NCBI RefSeq assembly: GCF_900188485.1
Contig: NZ_FZPH01000003.1
Span: 310,001-374,000 of the forward strand
Origin: Asanoa hainanensis
GTDB lineage: Bacteria; Actinomycetota; Actinomycetes; Mycobacteriales; Micromonosporaceae
Length of the DNA: 64,000 nucleotides
Direction of reading: 5' to 3'
Position 1 is the first letter of the stretch, and every line of letters begins with the position of its first letter. Below, in pieces: positions 55,703 through 64,000 of the stretch. A program made the translations under genes and the position numbers. The notes beneath the pieces were generated by a model. The model saw only the letters and a program-made list of their open reading frames with translations, had not been told where the DNA came from and did no database searches.

Positions 55703-56449
55703 GTGGTCAAGATTCCGTCGTTCACGCGGCGCGAGGAGAGCGCCGGCGTGGACGAGAACCGCGCCGCGACTGACGAGACCGTGGTCCGGGACCGGACCAC
55801 CGACAGCACCGTCGGCGCGGGACGCGTCGACCGGGCCGAGCGGGCCGAAGCCGCCGAGCGGGCTGACCGGGCCGAGCGTCCGACGCTCTGGGGTCGCTGG
55901 TCCGACCGCGACCGCACCCGGGCGAGCGACCCGGCGACCGGTCGCGCGACTCCCCCGCCGCCCCCGCCGGCCCCCGCCGCCGTGCCGACGTCCCCGGCCG
56001 GTCCCAACGCGCCGACCGCGAAAGAGCGCCGCCTCGCCGGCACAGACCTGCGCGACGACACCCGCCCGACCGAGCCGGTCACCGAGGCGAAGCCCGAGCC
56101 CACGCCCGTTGTCCCGGCCGGTCCGAAGCCGCGCACCAGCGTGCTCGCCACCCTCAGCCTGGTCTTCGCGATCACCGGCGCGTTCTTCGTGCTCAGTGGC
56201 GCCCTCGCCGGCTACGGCATCGCCGTCGCCGCGATCGGCTTCGTGATGGCGGTGTCGGCGTTCGCCGCGACCCGCAAGCGGCACGTGGCCGGCAAGCTCG
56301 ACGCCATGCTCGGCCTGCTGATCGGCGGCGCTGCCGTGGTGATCGGCATCCTGGCCTTCACGGGCACCTTCTCCTGGCCGACCACCGACGCCGACTGGGT
56401 CGAGCGCCTGCGCGGGTGGCTCGACTCACAGTTTGTCGACCGCTTCTAG
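55703..56449 (+). CDS. Membrane protein with long disordered N-terminus
   Basis: 248 residues from GTG 55703 (GGAGG upstream). The first 145 residues are charged, Pro/Ala-rich and probably disordered (a repeated RAERAEAAERADRAER stretch and a PPPPPPAPAA stretch). Two or three membrane helices follow (TSVLATLSLVFAITGAFFVL, GIAVAAIGFVMAVSAFAA, LDAMLGLLIGGAAVVIGILA). Family not recognised. The 243 bases to the next gene contain only a terminator and three CGCAAC direct repeats (56589, 56621, 56641). Confidence 0.8.
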   Translation: MVKIPSFTRREESAGVDENRAATDETVVRDRTTDSTVGAGRVDRAERAEAAERADRAERPTLWGRWSDRDRTRASDPATGRATPPPPPPAPAAVPTSPAGPNAPTAKERRLAGTDLRDDTRPTEPVTEAKPEPTPVVPAGPKPRTSVLATLSLVFAITGAFFVLSGALAGYGIAVAAIGFVMAVSAFAATRKRHVAGKLDAMLGLLIGGAAVVIGILAFTGTFSWPTTDADWVERLRGWLDSQFVDRF

Positions 56450-56530
56450 CGGGCATTCCACTTCGCGGAGCGGCACGGACAACCGTTCCGGCACGACCTG
56501 GGTGAAGTGGTTCACAGACCCCGTGGTTGC

Positions 56531-56562
56531 TTGGGGGGCAGCGCTCACGCGCTGCCCCCCAA
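56531..56562 (+). terminator. Hairpin terminator
   Basis: Perfect 14-base arms 56531-56544 and 56549-56562 (TTGGGGGGCAGCGC) with loop TCAC, about 80 bases after the membrane-protein stop. Confidence 0.75.
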
Positions 56563-56692
56563 AACGCTCTCCGGGGCTGTTAGCTCCGCGCAACGAATCA
56601 CGGGTGGCGCCCCGGAATCACGCAACGATCTTCCGCAGGACGCAACCGTTTCCCATGGCCCGCGTGTGACCTGCGCACATAGCGTTGCCGGC

Positions 56693-57534
56693 ATGACGAT
56701 GGACTCGGTCGGCGGACGGCGGTACCTCATGTGCCGGCCGACGTACTTCGCCGTGAACTACAAGATCAACCCGTGGATGGACCCCACCGCGCCCTATGAC
56801 ACGGCGCTGGCCATCGAGCAGTGGACGCGGCTGCGGCAGACCTTCCTGGAGCTCGGCCACACGGTCGAGGAGATCGACCCGCTGCCCGGTTTGCCCGACA
56901 TGGTGTTCGCCGCCAACGGTGCGACCGTTGTCGACGGCACCGTCCTCGCCGTCCAGTTCCGTGACCCGGAGCGCGCCGACGAGGGTCCGGCCTACCGGTC
57001 GTGGTTCGAGCGCGCCGGCTACGCCGTACACGAGGCGAAGTTCGTCAACGAGGGCGAAGGCGACCTGATGCTGGCCGGCGACGTGATCCTCGCCGGCACC
57101 GGGTTCCGCACGACGCACGCGGCGCACGCCCGGGCCCAGGAGGTCCTCGGCCGCCCGGTGATCACGTTGCAGCTCGTCGACCCGCGCTTCTACCACCTCG
57201 ACACGGCGCTGTGCGTGCTGTCCGGCTCCGACGGCACCGGGCCGGCGCAGATCGCGTACCTGCCCGAGGCGTTCTCGCCGGGCTCCCAGGCGGTGCTGCG
57301 CCTGCTGTTCCCGGACGCGATCATCGCCTCGGTCGCCGACGCGGAGGTGCTCGGCCTCAACGCGGTCAGCGACGGGAAGACCGTGGTGCTGGCGTCACAG
57401 GCGGTCGAGCTGGCCGCGGCGCTGCAGGAACGGGGATACCGCACAATCGGTGTAAACATGTCTGAACTGCGCAAAGCGGGCGGCGGCGCGAAGTGCTGCA
57501 CGCTCGAACTGCGTCCGGGCGGAGGAGCGACCTC

Positions 57535-57538
<4 letters not shown>
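56693..57538 (+). CDS. ddaH: Dimethylarginine dimethylaminohydrolase
   Basis: 281 residues from ATG 56693 (ATG 56699 is an alternative). Guanidino-modifying enzyme fold: PDMVFAANGATVVDG, NEGEGDLMLAGD, catalytic His in RFYHLDTALCVL and Cys in GGGAKCCTLELR. It cleaves methylated arginine or arginine-like substrates to citrulline, releasing (di)methylamine. Directly upstream of rocD with a four-base overlap, matching the usual actinobacterial ddaH-rocD pair. Confidence 0.9.
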
Positions 57539-58749
<1,211 letters not shown>

Positions 58750-58763
58750 CCCACGAACCGCGT

Positions 58764-58794
58764 AAACGCCCCCGGGGGCTACCCGGGGGCGTTT
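58764..58794 (+). terminator. Intrinsic terminator after rocD
   Basis: 13-base stem AAACGCCCCCGGG with its complement at 58782-58794, loop GGCTA, then TTTT overlapping the stem end. Classic form. The remaining bases to 58906 carry a CTGCCAAGTTGGCAG palindrome (58886-58900) of unknown use. Confidence 0.9.
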
Positions 58795-58906
58795 TCGCTT
58801 ATGGGTGGCAGGACGTCCGCCTCCGAAGGCGCCCTGAGCAGCGCATCCGCGCGCGAGTCGCGATCTACCAATCTGCTGCTAGTTTCTGCCAAGTTGGCAG
58901 CAAAGG

Positions 58907-60013
58907 CTATCGGTCCAAGGCGCGCATGGTCGTCGTCGGGGCTTCGGACATGACCGACAGCGGGTTGGTGACGCCGCCTGTGGTCCAGGTGCGGGAGCGG
59001 GCTACCTGGACGCCCGGGAAGAGTTCGATCACGTCGCCCATAGCGAGCGCTCGGCTTTGTGACTTCAGGGTCAGGCGGTTGTCGTCGTCGATCGAGCCGC
59101 CCGGGCGTACGCCCGTGCCGTTCGTGCTCACGTCCTGCGCCACCAGGTCTGTGCCGTGCAGCTCGAAGCGCACGTGGTTGCGGCTGATCCAGCGGCGCGC
59201 CTCGTCCGTCAGCCACTGGCCGAGCATCACGCCGCGGTCGGGTGCGCGGCCCACGACCACCGGCTGGTCGGCGGCGACCACGAAGCGCTGCCGGACCACG
59301 CCACCTACCCGCGCCGACAACACCTCGACCCGCGGGCGCGGGCCGCCGTCGCCGAGTCGTGCCTCGTGGCGCGGACAGGTCGGGGCGCCTGTGCGCAGGG
59401 TCGGCGGGGGCTGGCCACCCGGGCGGCCCGCCGGTTTCGCGCCATAAGAAGAACAACCCGGCTCAGGGCACCGCCACAGGCGGGACAGCAGCTTCATGCC
59501 CACCGGCGACGGGTCGGCGCTGCCGGGCTGGGCTCCGCCGCCCACCCGGGCGATCAGCGTCGGGCCGCCGGGGCCGGTGACCGGGGCGAGGAGCCGCCCG
59601 GGCTGGGCCAGCCAGCCGTAGCGCTGCCGCGCGCCGTCGAACCTGTTGCGGCTGAGCACCGGCAGGCCGAGCAGCTCGGCGACCTCGAGCAGCCGGTCGG
59701 CCGGGTCGCGGAGCACCTCGATGCGGCCGTCGTCGGCCCAGCGGCGGACCACCATGCGCTCGTTGGAGGTCAGGTCGGCGTCGGAGATCAGCGCGCGCGG
59801 CGCGATCACGTACACCGGGACGTTTTCCTCCTCGACCTGGCGGCCCAGCGCGTCGACGGCGATGCCGAGGCGCAGCAGGGTCGCCGGCCGGCCGCCGTCG
59901 AGGTCGACGAAGCGGCTGACCTCGCCCAGGTCGACGACCGCGCGGGCCAGGGCCGGGTCGAGGCAGAGCCGGCTCTCGATCGCGTCCAGCACGCGCGATA
60001 TCTCGAACCTCAT
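58907..60013 (-). CDS. PIN-like/zinc-ribbon/FHA domain protein
   Basis: 368 residues from ATG 60013. The N-terminal 150 residues resemble a PIN/NYN fold (ARAVVDLGEVSRFVD, NVPVYVIAPRALISDADL, LGLPVLSRNRFDGARQRYGW). A short zinc-ribbon-like segment (WRCPEPGCSSYG, then PTCPRHEARLG) follows. The FHA domain near residues 255-350 has VVVGRAPDRG, ISRNHVRFEL and DVSTNGTGV, so it should bind phosphothreonine. The combination suggests a phospho-regulated nucleic-acid or nuclease function (inference). Coupled to the PCD gene by ATGA. Confidence 0.85.
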   Translation of the reverse strand: MRFEISRVLDAIESRLCLDPALARAVVDLGEVSRFVDLDGGRPATLLRLGIAVDALGRQVEEENVPVYVIAPRALISDADLTSNERMVVRRWADDGRIEVLRDPADRLLEVAELLGLPVLSRNRFDGARQRYGWLAQPGRLLAPVTGPGGPTLIARVGGGAQPGSADPSPVGMKLLSRLWRCPEPGCSSYGAKPAGRPGGQPPPTLRTGAPTCPRHEARLGDGGPRPRVEVLSARVGGVVRQRFVVAADQPVVVGRAPDRGVMLGQWLTDEARRWISRNHVRFELHGTDLVAQDVSTNGTGVRPGGSIDDDNRLTLKSQSRALAMGDVIELFPGVQVARSRTWTTGGVTNPLSVMSEAPTTTMRALDR

Positions 60014-60303
60014 GCCGCGTCCCGGACGATCGTGTCGATGCGGCGGGCCAGGTCGAGGTCCTTGACCGTGACACCACCGGCGGAGTGGGTGCTCAGCGTG
60101 AACCGCAGGCGCCGCCACCGGATGTCGATGTCGGGGTGGTGGTCCAGCTCCTCCGCCACCTCGGCGACACGGTCGACGACCGCGATCGCTCCGGGAAAGC
60201 TGGCCAGCTCCGCGTCGCGGCTGATCCCCGTGGGGTCACCCGCCCAACCGTCGAGCTCGGCCAGCGCCGTCCGCAGTTCGTCGGCGCCCAACACCTCTGC
60301 CAC
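60010..60303 (-). CDS. Pterin-4a-carbinolamine dehydratase-like protein
   Basis: 97 residues. Active-site motif ELDHHPDIDIRW (the His-His-Pro triad) and THSAGGVTVKDLDLARRID match PCD/DCoH. It recycles the pterin cofactor of aromatic amino acid hydroxylases or acts in other pterin chemistry; no hydroxylase gene is adjacent. First gene of a two-gene unit with the FHA protein. Confidence 0.93.
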   Translation of the reverse strand: MAEVLGADELRTALAELDGWAGDPTGISRDAELASFPGAIAVVDRVAEVAEELDHHPDIDIRWRRLRFTLSTHSAGGVTVKDLDLARRIDTIVRDAA

Positions 60304-60355
60304 GGGTCAGACCCTACCTGCCCCGCGCACGGGCGCAATGCCCGTTACGAGCGGC

Positions 60356-61342
60356 TTACGGGCGGTGGTGATGGGCCACCACCGCATGGTGGTCGGCGCC
60401 GTCGCGCGCCCTCGGGTCCGCATGGACCAGGGCCCAAGCCAGCCGGGGTACGGCGTGCAGCAGCCGATGTTCGGCGACCACCGCGATGTCGTGCGCGGCC
60501 ACCACGTCCAGCCGCTCGTCGACCACGATCTCGCACTCGGCCCGCAGCCGGTGGCCGATCCAGCGCAGCCGCGCGGTGCCGATGTCGAGCACGCCGGCGG
60601 TCTCGCGCAGCGTCCGCTCGACCGTGTCGACCAGGTGCGGGTCGACCGCGTCCATCAAGCGCCGGTACACCTGCCGGGCCGCGCCGGCCAGCACCAGCAG
60701 GATCGCGGCGGTGATCAGCAGGCCGACGACCGGGTCCGCCCAGCGCCAGCCGAGGGCCAGGCCGCCGGCCCCGACCAGCACGCCGAGCGAGGTGAACCCG
60801 TCCGTGCGCGCGTGCAGCCCGTCGGCGACCAGCGCGGCCGAGCCGATCCGCCGGCCGACCCGGATCCGGTACTGCGCGACCACCTCGTTGCCCAGGAAGC
60901 CGAGCACGCCGGCGGCCGCGACCGCGGGCAGGTGGTCGACGTCGGCCGGGTGCACCAGCCGCCGGATCGCCTCGACCCCGGCGAGCACCGCGGACGCCGC
61001 GATGAACAGCACGATCACGATCCCGGCCAGGTCCTCCGCGCGCCCGTAGCCGTAGGTGTAGCGCCGGTTCGGCGGCCGGCGCCCGACCACGAACGCGATG
61101 AACAGCGGCACGGCGGTGAGCGCGTCGGCGACGTTGTGCAGGGTGTCGCCGAGCAGCGCGACCGAGCCGGACCAGACGACCACCACGGCCTGCAGGGCGG
61201 CCGTAACGGTGAGCACCGCGAGCGAGACCCAGACGGCGCGGATTCCCGCCCGGCTGGTCTCCAGCTCGCGGTCGACCTGGTCGGCGGTGTCGTGCGAGTG
61301 CGGACGCAATGCGTGCCGCAGCCGGTGCATACGCCGTCCCAT
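60356..61342 (-). CDS. Cation diffusion facilitator family transporter
   Basis: 328 residues. N-terminal His-rich tail (HALRPHSHDTADQ), six membrane helices with metal-site motifs LLGDTLHNVADAL and DGLHARTDGFTSLG, and a C-terminal cytoplasmic domain plus His-rich end (DHHAVVAHHHRP). It exports Zn2+, Cd2+, Fe2+ or similar ions by proton antiport. Its start is 81 bases from the divergent lipoprotein gene. Confidence 0.93.
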   Translation of the reverse strand: MGRRMHRLRHALRPHSHDTADQVDRELETSRAGIRAVWVSLAVLTVTAALQAVVVVWSGSVALLGDTLHNVADALTAVPLFIAFVVGRRPPNRRYTYGYGRAEDLAGIVIVLFIAASAVLAGVEAIRRLVHPADVDHLPAVAAAGVLGFLGNEVVAQYRIRVGRRIGSAALVADGLHARTDGFTSLGVLVGAGGLALGWRWADPVVGLLITAAILLVLAGAARQVYRRLMDAVDPHLVDTVERTLRETAGVLDIGTARLRWIGHRLRAECEIVVDERLDVVAAHDIAVVAEHRLLHAVPRLAWALVHADPRARDGADHHAVVAHHHRP

Positions 61343-61423
61343 GCGCTCATCATGGCCCGGCGATCGATCCCTTGGCGCTTGATCGACGTTTGCCGTTGGG
61401 GTAGATCGGGCACCTTTGCCCGC

Positions 61424-62188
61424 ATGCGGATACGACTAGCGACTTCCGGGCTCGGCGTGTTCGCCGCCCTCTGCATCGGACTCGCCGGTTGCGGCACCAC
61501 CGCCGCCCCGAGCGTGACGTCCACACCCTCCGCCGGCACGACCGACGCGTCGCCACCGAGCGCGGCGACCGCGGAGCTCACGGCGGCCGCCCAGAAGCTC
61601 AACGACGACACCGTCAAGGTCACGTTGGAGTCCTCGACGGTCACCAGCACCGGCAACCTCGACCCGAAGGCCGACAAGGCCACGATGACCGTACGCGTCG
61701 GCAACAGCTCCAACATCGACCTGCGCTCGATCGGCCAGGACGCCTGGCTGCAGGCCACCGGCGTGCCGGGCGTCGAGCCGGGCAAGTGGCTGCACATCGA
61801 CGGTGCCCGGCTCGCCGGAACGACGTTCGACGCGCTCCCCGACGGTGACGCGGCCGGTGCTGGCAAGTTCGTCGAGCGGATGGCCGACGTGACCAAGTCG
61901 GGCGACGGCAGCTACCAGGGCACCATCGACCTGACCAAGGTCGCCGGCAGCGGCGTCTCCGTCGACGTGCTGGGCGGCAAGGGCAACAAGGTGCCGTTCA
62001 CCGCCACGGTCGACGACTCGGGCCGGCTGACCCAGCTGACCCTCGACCTCAGCTCGATCGACGCCCAGCTCGGCAAGATGACCACCACGTACTCGGACTT
62101 CGGCGCGTCGGTCCAGGTCGCCGAGCCGCCGGCCGCTGACGTGGTCGAGGCCCCGGAGTCACTGCTCCAGGTCCTCGGCGCCAAGTAG
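61424..62188 (+). CDS. LprG/LppX-type lipoprotein
   Basis: 254 residues. Lipoprotein signal with lipobox LAGC (about residues 20-23), a Ser/Thr-rich linker, then the LppX_LprAFG fold: KVTLESSTVTSTGNLDPKAD, GKWLHIDGARLAGTTFDALP and VSVDVLGGKGNKVPFTATVD. The family binds and moves lipids such as phosphatidylinositol mannosides or triacylglycerides to the outer envelope. No partner transporter is adjacent here. Confidence 0.85.
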   Translation: MRIRLATSGLGVFAALCIGLAGCGTTAAPSVTSTPSAGTTDASPPSAATAELTAAAQKLNDDTVKVTLESSTVTSTGNLDPKADKATMTVRVGNSSNIDLRSIGQDAWLQATGVPGVEPGKWLHIDGARLAGTTFDALPDGDAAGAGKFVERMADVTKSGDGSYQGTIDLTKVAGSGVSVDVLGGKGNKVPFTATVDDSGRLTQLTLDLSSIDAQLGKMTTTYSDFGASVQVAEPPAADVVEAPESLLQVLGAK

Positions 62189-62204
62189 GCCTTTCTCTCC
62201 CCCT

Positions 62205-62246
62205 CCCGGACCCCCGCCGGCGCCCCCGCTCCGGTGGGGGTCCGGG
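62205..62246. terminator. Bidirectional terminator
   Basis: 16-base stem 62205-62220 with 62231-62246 (one G-T wobble), ten-base loop, between convergent stops at 62188 and 62251. Confidence 0.82.
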
Positions 62247-62250
62247 CCGT

Positions 62251-63270
62251 TCAGCGGGCGACGTTGTGCATGTAGGTCAGCGCCTGCCGGTACGACTCGA
62301 CCATCCCGGCCCAGTGGTAGGGGATGTTGCGCTCAGCGCAGTACGCTCGCACGATCGGCGCCGCCCGACGCAGGTTGGCCCGCGGCATGCTCGGGAACAG
62401 GTGGTGCTCGACCTGGTAGTTGAGCCCACCGAGCACCACGTCGACCCACTTGCCGCCGAGCACGTTGCGCGAGGTCAGCACCTGCTTGCTCAGGAAGTCG
62501 AGCTCGTCGGCCGCCGTCAGCACCGGCATGCCCTTGTGGTTGGGCGCGAACGACATGCCCATGTAGACACCCCAGAGCCCCTGGTGCACGGCCATGAAGG
62601 CGAGCGCCTTGCCGGGCGGCAGCACGGCGAAGACCAGCGCGAAATAGCCGACGGTGTGCATGATCAGCAACAGCGCCTCGGTGCGGCGGTGCCGCATCGG
62701 CACGTCGAACAGCGCCTTGATGCTCGACACGTGCAGGTTGAGGCCCTCGAGGGTGAGCAGCGGGAAGAACAGCCGGGCCTGGTTGCGGGCCATCCACCGG
62801 CCCCAGCCGGTGCGCTTCGCGGCCTGCTTCTCGGTCCAGACGATCACGCCCTCGCCGACGTCCGGGTCGTGGTCCTCGTGGTTCGGGTTCGCGTGGTGCC
62901 GGTTGTGCTTGTCGATCCACCAGCCGAAGCTGAGCCCGGTCGCCAGGTTGCCGACGGTCAGCCCGGCGATCTCGGCGGCCCGCCGGCTGCGGAACATCTG
63001 CTTGTGCCCGGCGTCGTGACCGAGGAAGGCCACCTGGGTGGTGGCGATCGCGCAGAGCGCCGCGACGGCCAGCGTCCACCACGAGTCGCCGACGAAGATG
63101 AAGGTCACCCACGAGCCGGCGAACAGCAGGCCGGTCAGCCCGATCGTTACGGCGTAGCGGCCGGGCCGCCGCCGCATCAGGCCGGCCGCGGCGATCTCGC
63201 GGGAGAGGCGGGCGTAGTCACTTCCGCGTTGTTCGTTGGCCCCGCGGCGTTCCTGGGCGATCACTGTCAT
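62251..63270 (-). CDS. Fatty acid desaturase
   Basis: 339 residues from ATG 63270. Three His boxes: HDAGH, HNRHH (with a following HEDHDPD) and QVEHH, the last in the glutamine-type form usual for front-end acyl-lipid desaturases. Four to six membrane helices. Uses O2 and electrons from ferredoxin or cytochrome to desaturate membrane lipids. A palindrome lies 55-80 bases before the start. Confidence 0.94.
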   Translation of the reverse strand: MTVIAQERRGANEQRGSDYARLSREIAAAGLMRRRPGRYAVTIGLTGLLFAGSWVTFIFVGDSWWTLAVAALCAIATTQVAFLGHDAGHKQMFRSRRAAEIAGLTVGNLATGLSFGWWIDKHNRHHANPNHEDHDPDVGEGVIVWTEKQAAKRTGWGRWMARNQARLFFPLLTLEGLNLHVSSIKALFDVPMRHRRTEALLLIMHTVGYFALVFAVLPPGKALAFMAVHQGLWGVYMGMSFAPNHKGMPVLTAADELDFLSKQVLTSRNVLGGKWVDVVLGGLNYQVEHHLFPSMPRANLRRAAPIVRAYCAERNIPYHWAGMVESYRQALTYMHNVAR

Positions 63271-63324
63271 GGGGACCAGCCTCCCGGCCGGCGGGCTCCG
63301 GAACGAGCCCGTGATCCCCCGAAC

Positions 63325-63350
63325 CCATGGTGGTGCCAACCCCACCATGG
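63325..63350. promoter_or_regulatory. Inverted repeat upstream of the desaturase
   Basis: CCATGGTGG (63325-63333) and CCACCATGG (63342-63350) around TGCCAACC. Lies between the stop of the upstream gene and the desaturase start, so it can serve as terminator of the former or operator of the latter. Confidence 0.5.
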
Positions 63351-63361
63351 CCCCGTCACGC

Positions 63362-64000
63362 TCAGGTCATCCGACCCAGGGCCGTGCGCACTTTGCGCAG
63401 GTCACGGAGCCGGCGCTCGTAGGTCATCGCCACCGCGATCAATATCAACCCACCTCCGGCGAGGTACGCCCAGCGGGGCAGCAGGTCCCACACCGCCAGC
63501 TCGTGGAGGGTCAGCACGACCAGGGTGAGCCCGCCCGCGACGACCGGCGCCTGCCAGCGGCGGTGTGCGCCGAGAAGCACGATCGCGACCGCACCGGCGC
63601 CGAGCAACAGCCGCCGCTCGACCTGGCCGCCGGCCACCAGCACCGCCGCCAGGCTGGGCAGCAGGGCGGCGGCCAGACCCGGACCGAGGGCGAGCCAACT
63701 GCCCAGCTCGCGGTTGCGGCGCAGGCGCAGGTAGCCGGCACCGAGCGCCAGGGCCGCCGCCGGCAGCGTGTACGCCTCGCGCACCGCGACCTCCCACGTG
63801 ACCAGCAGGAACCACCAGGCGATCAGCTCGCTGCCACCGGCGGCGAAGGCCAGCGCCAGCCTGAACCGCTCACCGGGCAGCACCGCCCGCACGGCGAGCA
63901 CCGCGCCCCAGGCCGTCGCGACGCCGGCGGCCATCGCGACGTCACCCCAGGCGAGCAGCAGCGCCGGCAGCACCGCGACGTGGCCTACCGCGTCGACGGC
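63362..64000 (-). CDS. SCO7613-type multispanning membrane protein, C-terminal part
   Basis: The frame is open to the right edge; about 212 codons are visible. At least seven hydrophobic segments, ending with the basic tail TYERRLRDLRKVRTALGRMT typical of large actinobacterial SCO7613 C-terminal-domain membrane proteins. Function unknown. The start and most of the protein lie outside the window. Confidence 0.75.
   Translation of the reverse strand, partial: AVDAVGHVAVLPALLLAWGDVAMAAGVATAWGAVLAVRAVLPGERFRLALAFAAGGSELIAWWFLLVTWEVAVREAYTLPAAALALGAGYLRLRRNRELGSWLALGPGLAAALLPSLAAVLVAGGQVERRLLLGAGAVAIVLLGAHRRWQAPVVAGGLTLVVLTLHELAVWDLLPRWAYLAGGGLILIAVAMTYERRLRDLRKVRTALGRMT

Noticed and set aside
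56450-56692. A small protein gene in the gap before ddaH
   Set aside because: Open frames exist but cross a strong terminator hairpin, lack a ribosome site and have no recognisable composition.

Overview
The window is very GC-rich, densely coded actinomycete DNA: many ATGA/GTGA stop-start overlaps, frequent GTG and TTG starts, and short hairpin-filled gaps. The gene families (LysX with a fused MprF-like domain, ECF42/DGPF pair, streptogrisin-type protease, CBM2-FnIII-GH18 chitinases, SCO7613-type membrane protein, and a hairpin whose arms begin AAGGAAGGGCACC) suggest a soil actinobacterium, probably Micromonosporaceae. That assignment is inference; no rRNA or other phylogenetic marker is present. 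I see no tRNA, rRNA, CRISPR array, prophage or complete insertion sequence. No gene-free stretch exceeds 300 bases.

Region by region. 1-4600: a protocatechuate branch beta-ketoadipate operon pcaI(partial)-J-H-G-B-C and an IclR-family regulator, nearly all overlapping; pcaD and pcaF are not seen. It ends at a 168-bp palindromic MITE-like element that supplies the regulator's stop codon. 4.8-8.6 kb: a DGPF/YciI protein convergent with an ECF42-type sigma factor, a hypothetical gene, and two tandem 221-residue FCD/GntR regulators, each with a palindrome at its start. 8.6-13.5 kb: kdpFABC on the minus strand, preceded by a second tiny one-helix ORF; no kdpDE. 13.6-18.4 kb: FMN flavoprotein, an editing-domain-less alanyl-tRNA synthetase paralogue with a structured leader, class IV aminotransferase, secreted serine protease, enoyl-CoA hydratase. 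18.4-26.3 kb: DinB, pirin, DUF2461 and PIG-L proteins, a two-component system with a duplicated sensor domain, and a divergent ABC transporter.

26.3-36 kb: fasciclin lipoprotein, a 1051-residue GGDEF-EAL protein, a Gfo/Idh/MocA oxidoreductase, two small membrane proteins, a FabG-like SDR, a GH13 trehalose-synthase-like enzyme, and an SDR/TetR divergon with two operators. 36-45.1 kb: alpha/beta hydrolase, a DUF1800-DUF1501 Tat-exported pair, and a secreted polysaccharide-degradation block (GH16-CBM6 and two GH18 chitinases), the GH16 gene carrying a LacI-type operator on a strong promoter. 45.1-52.2 kb: a divergent IMPase-like protein with DedA, then lysX-DUF998-FAD oxidoreductase.

52.2-64 kb: a membrane protein divergent from lysX across a Fur/Zur-like motif, a YbdK-type ligase overlapping a CoA-disulfide-reductase-like flavoprotein, a ddaH-rocD methylarginine/ornithine catabolic pair, a PCD dehydratase coupled to a PIN-like/zinc-ribbon/FHA protein, a CDF cation transporter, an LprG-like lipoprotein, a fatty acid desaturase and a partial multispanning membrane protein.
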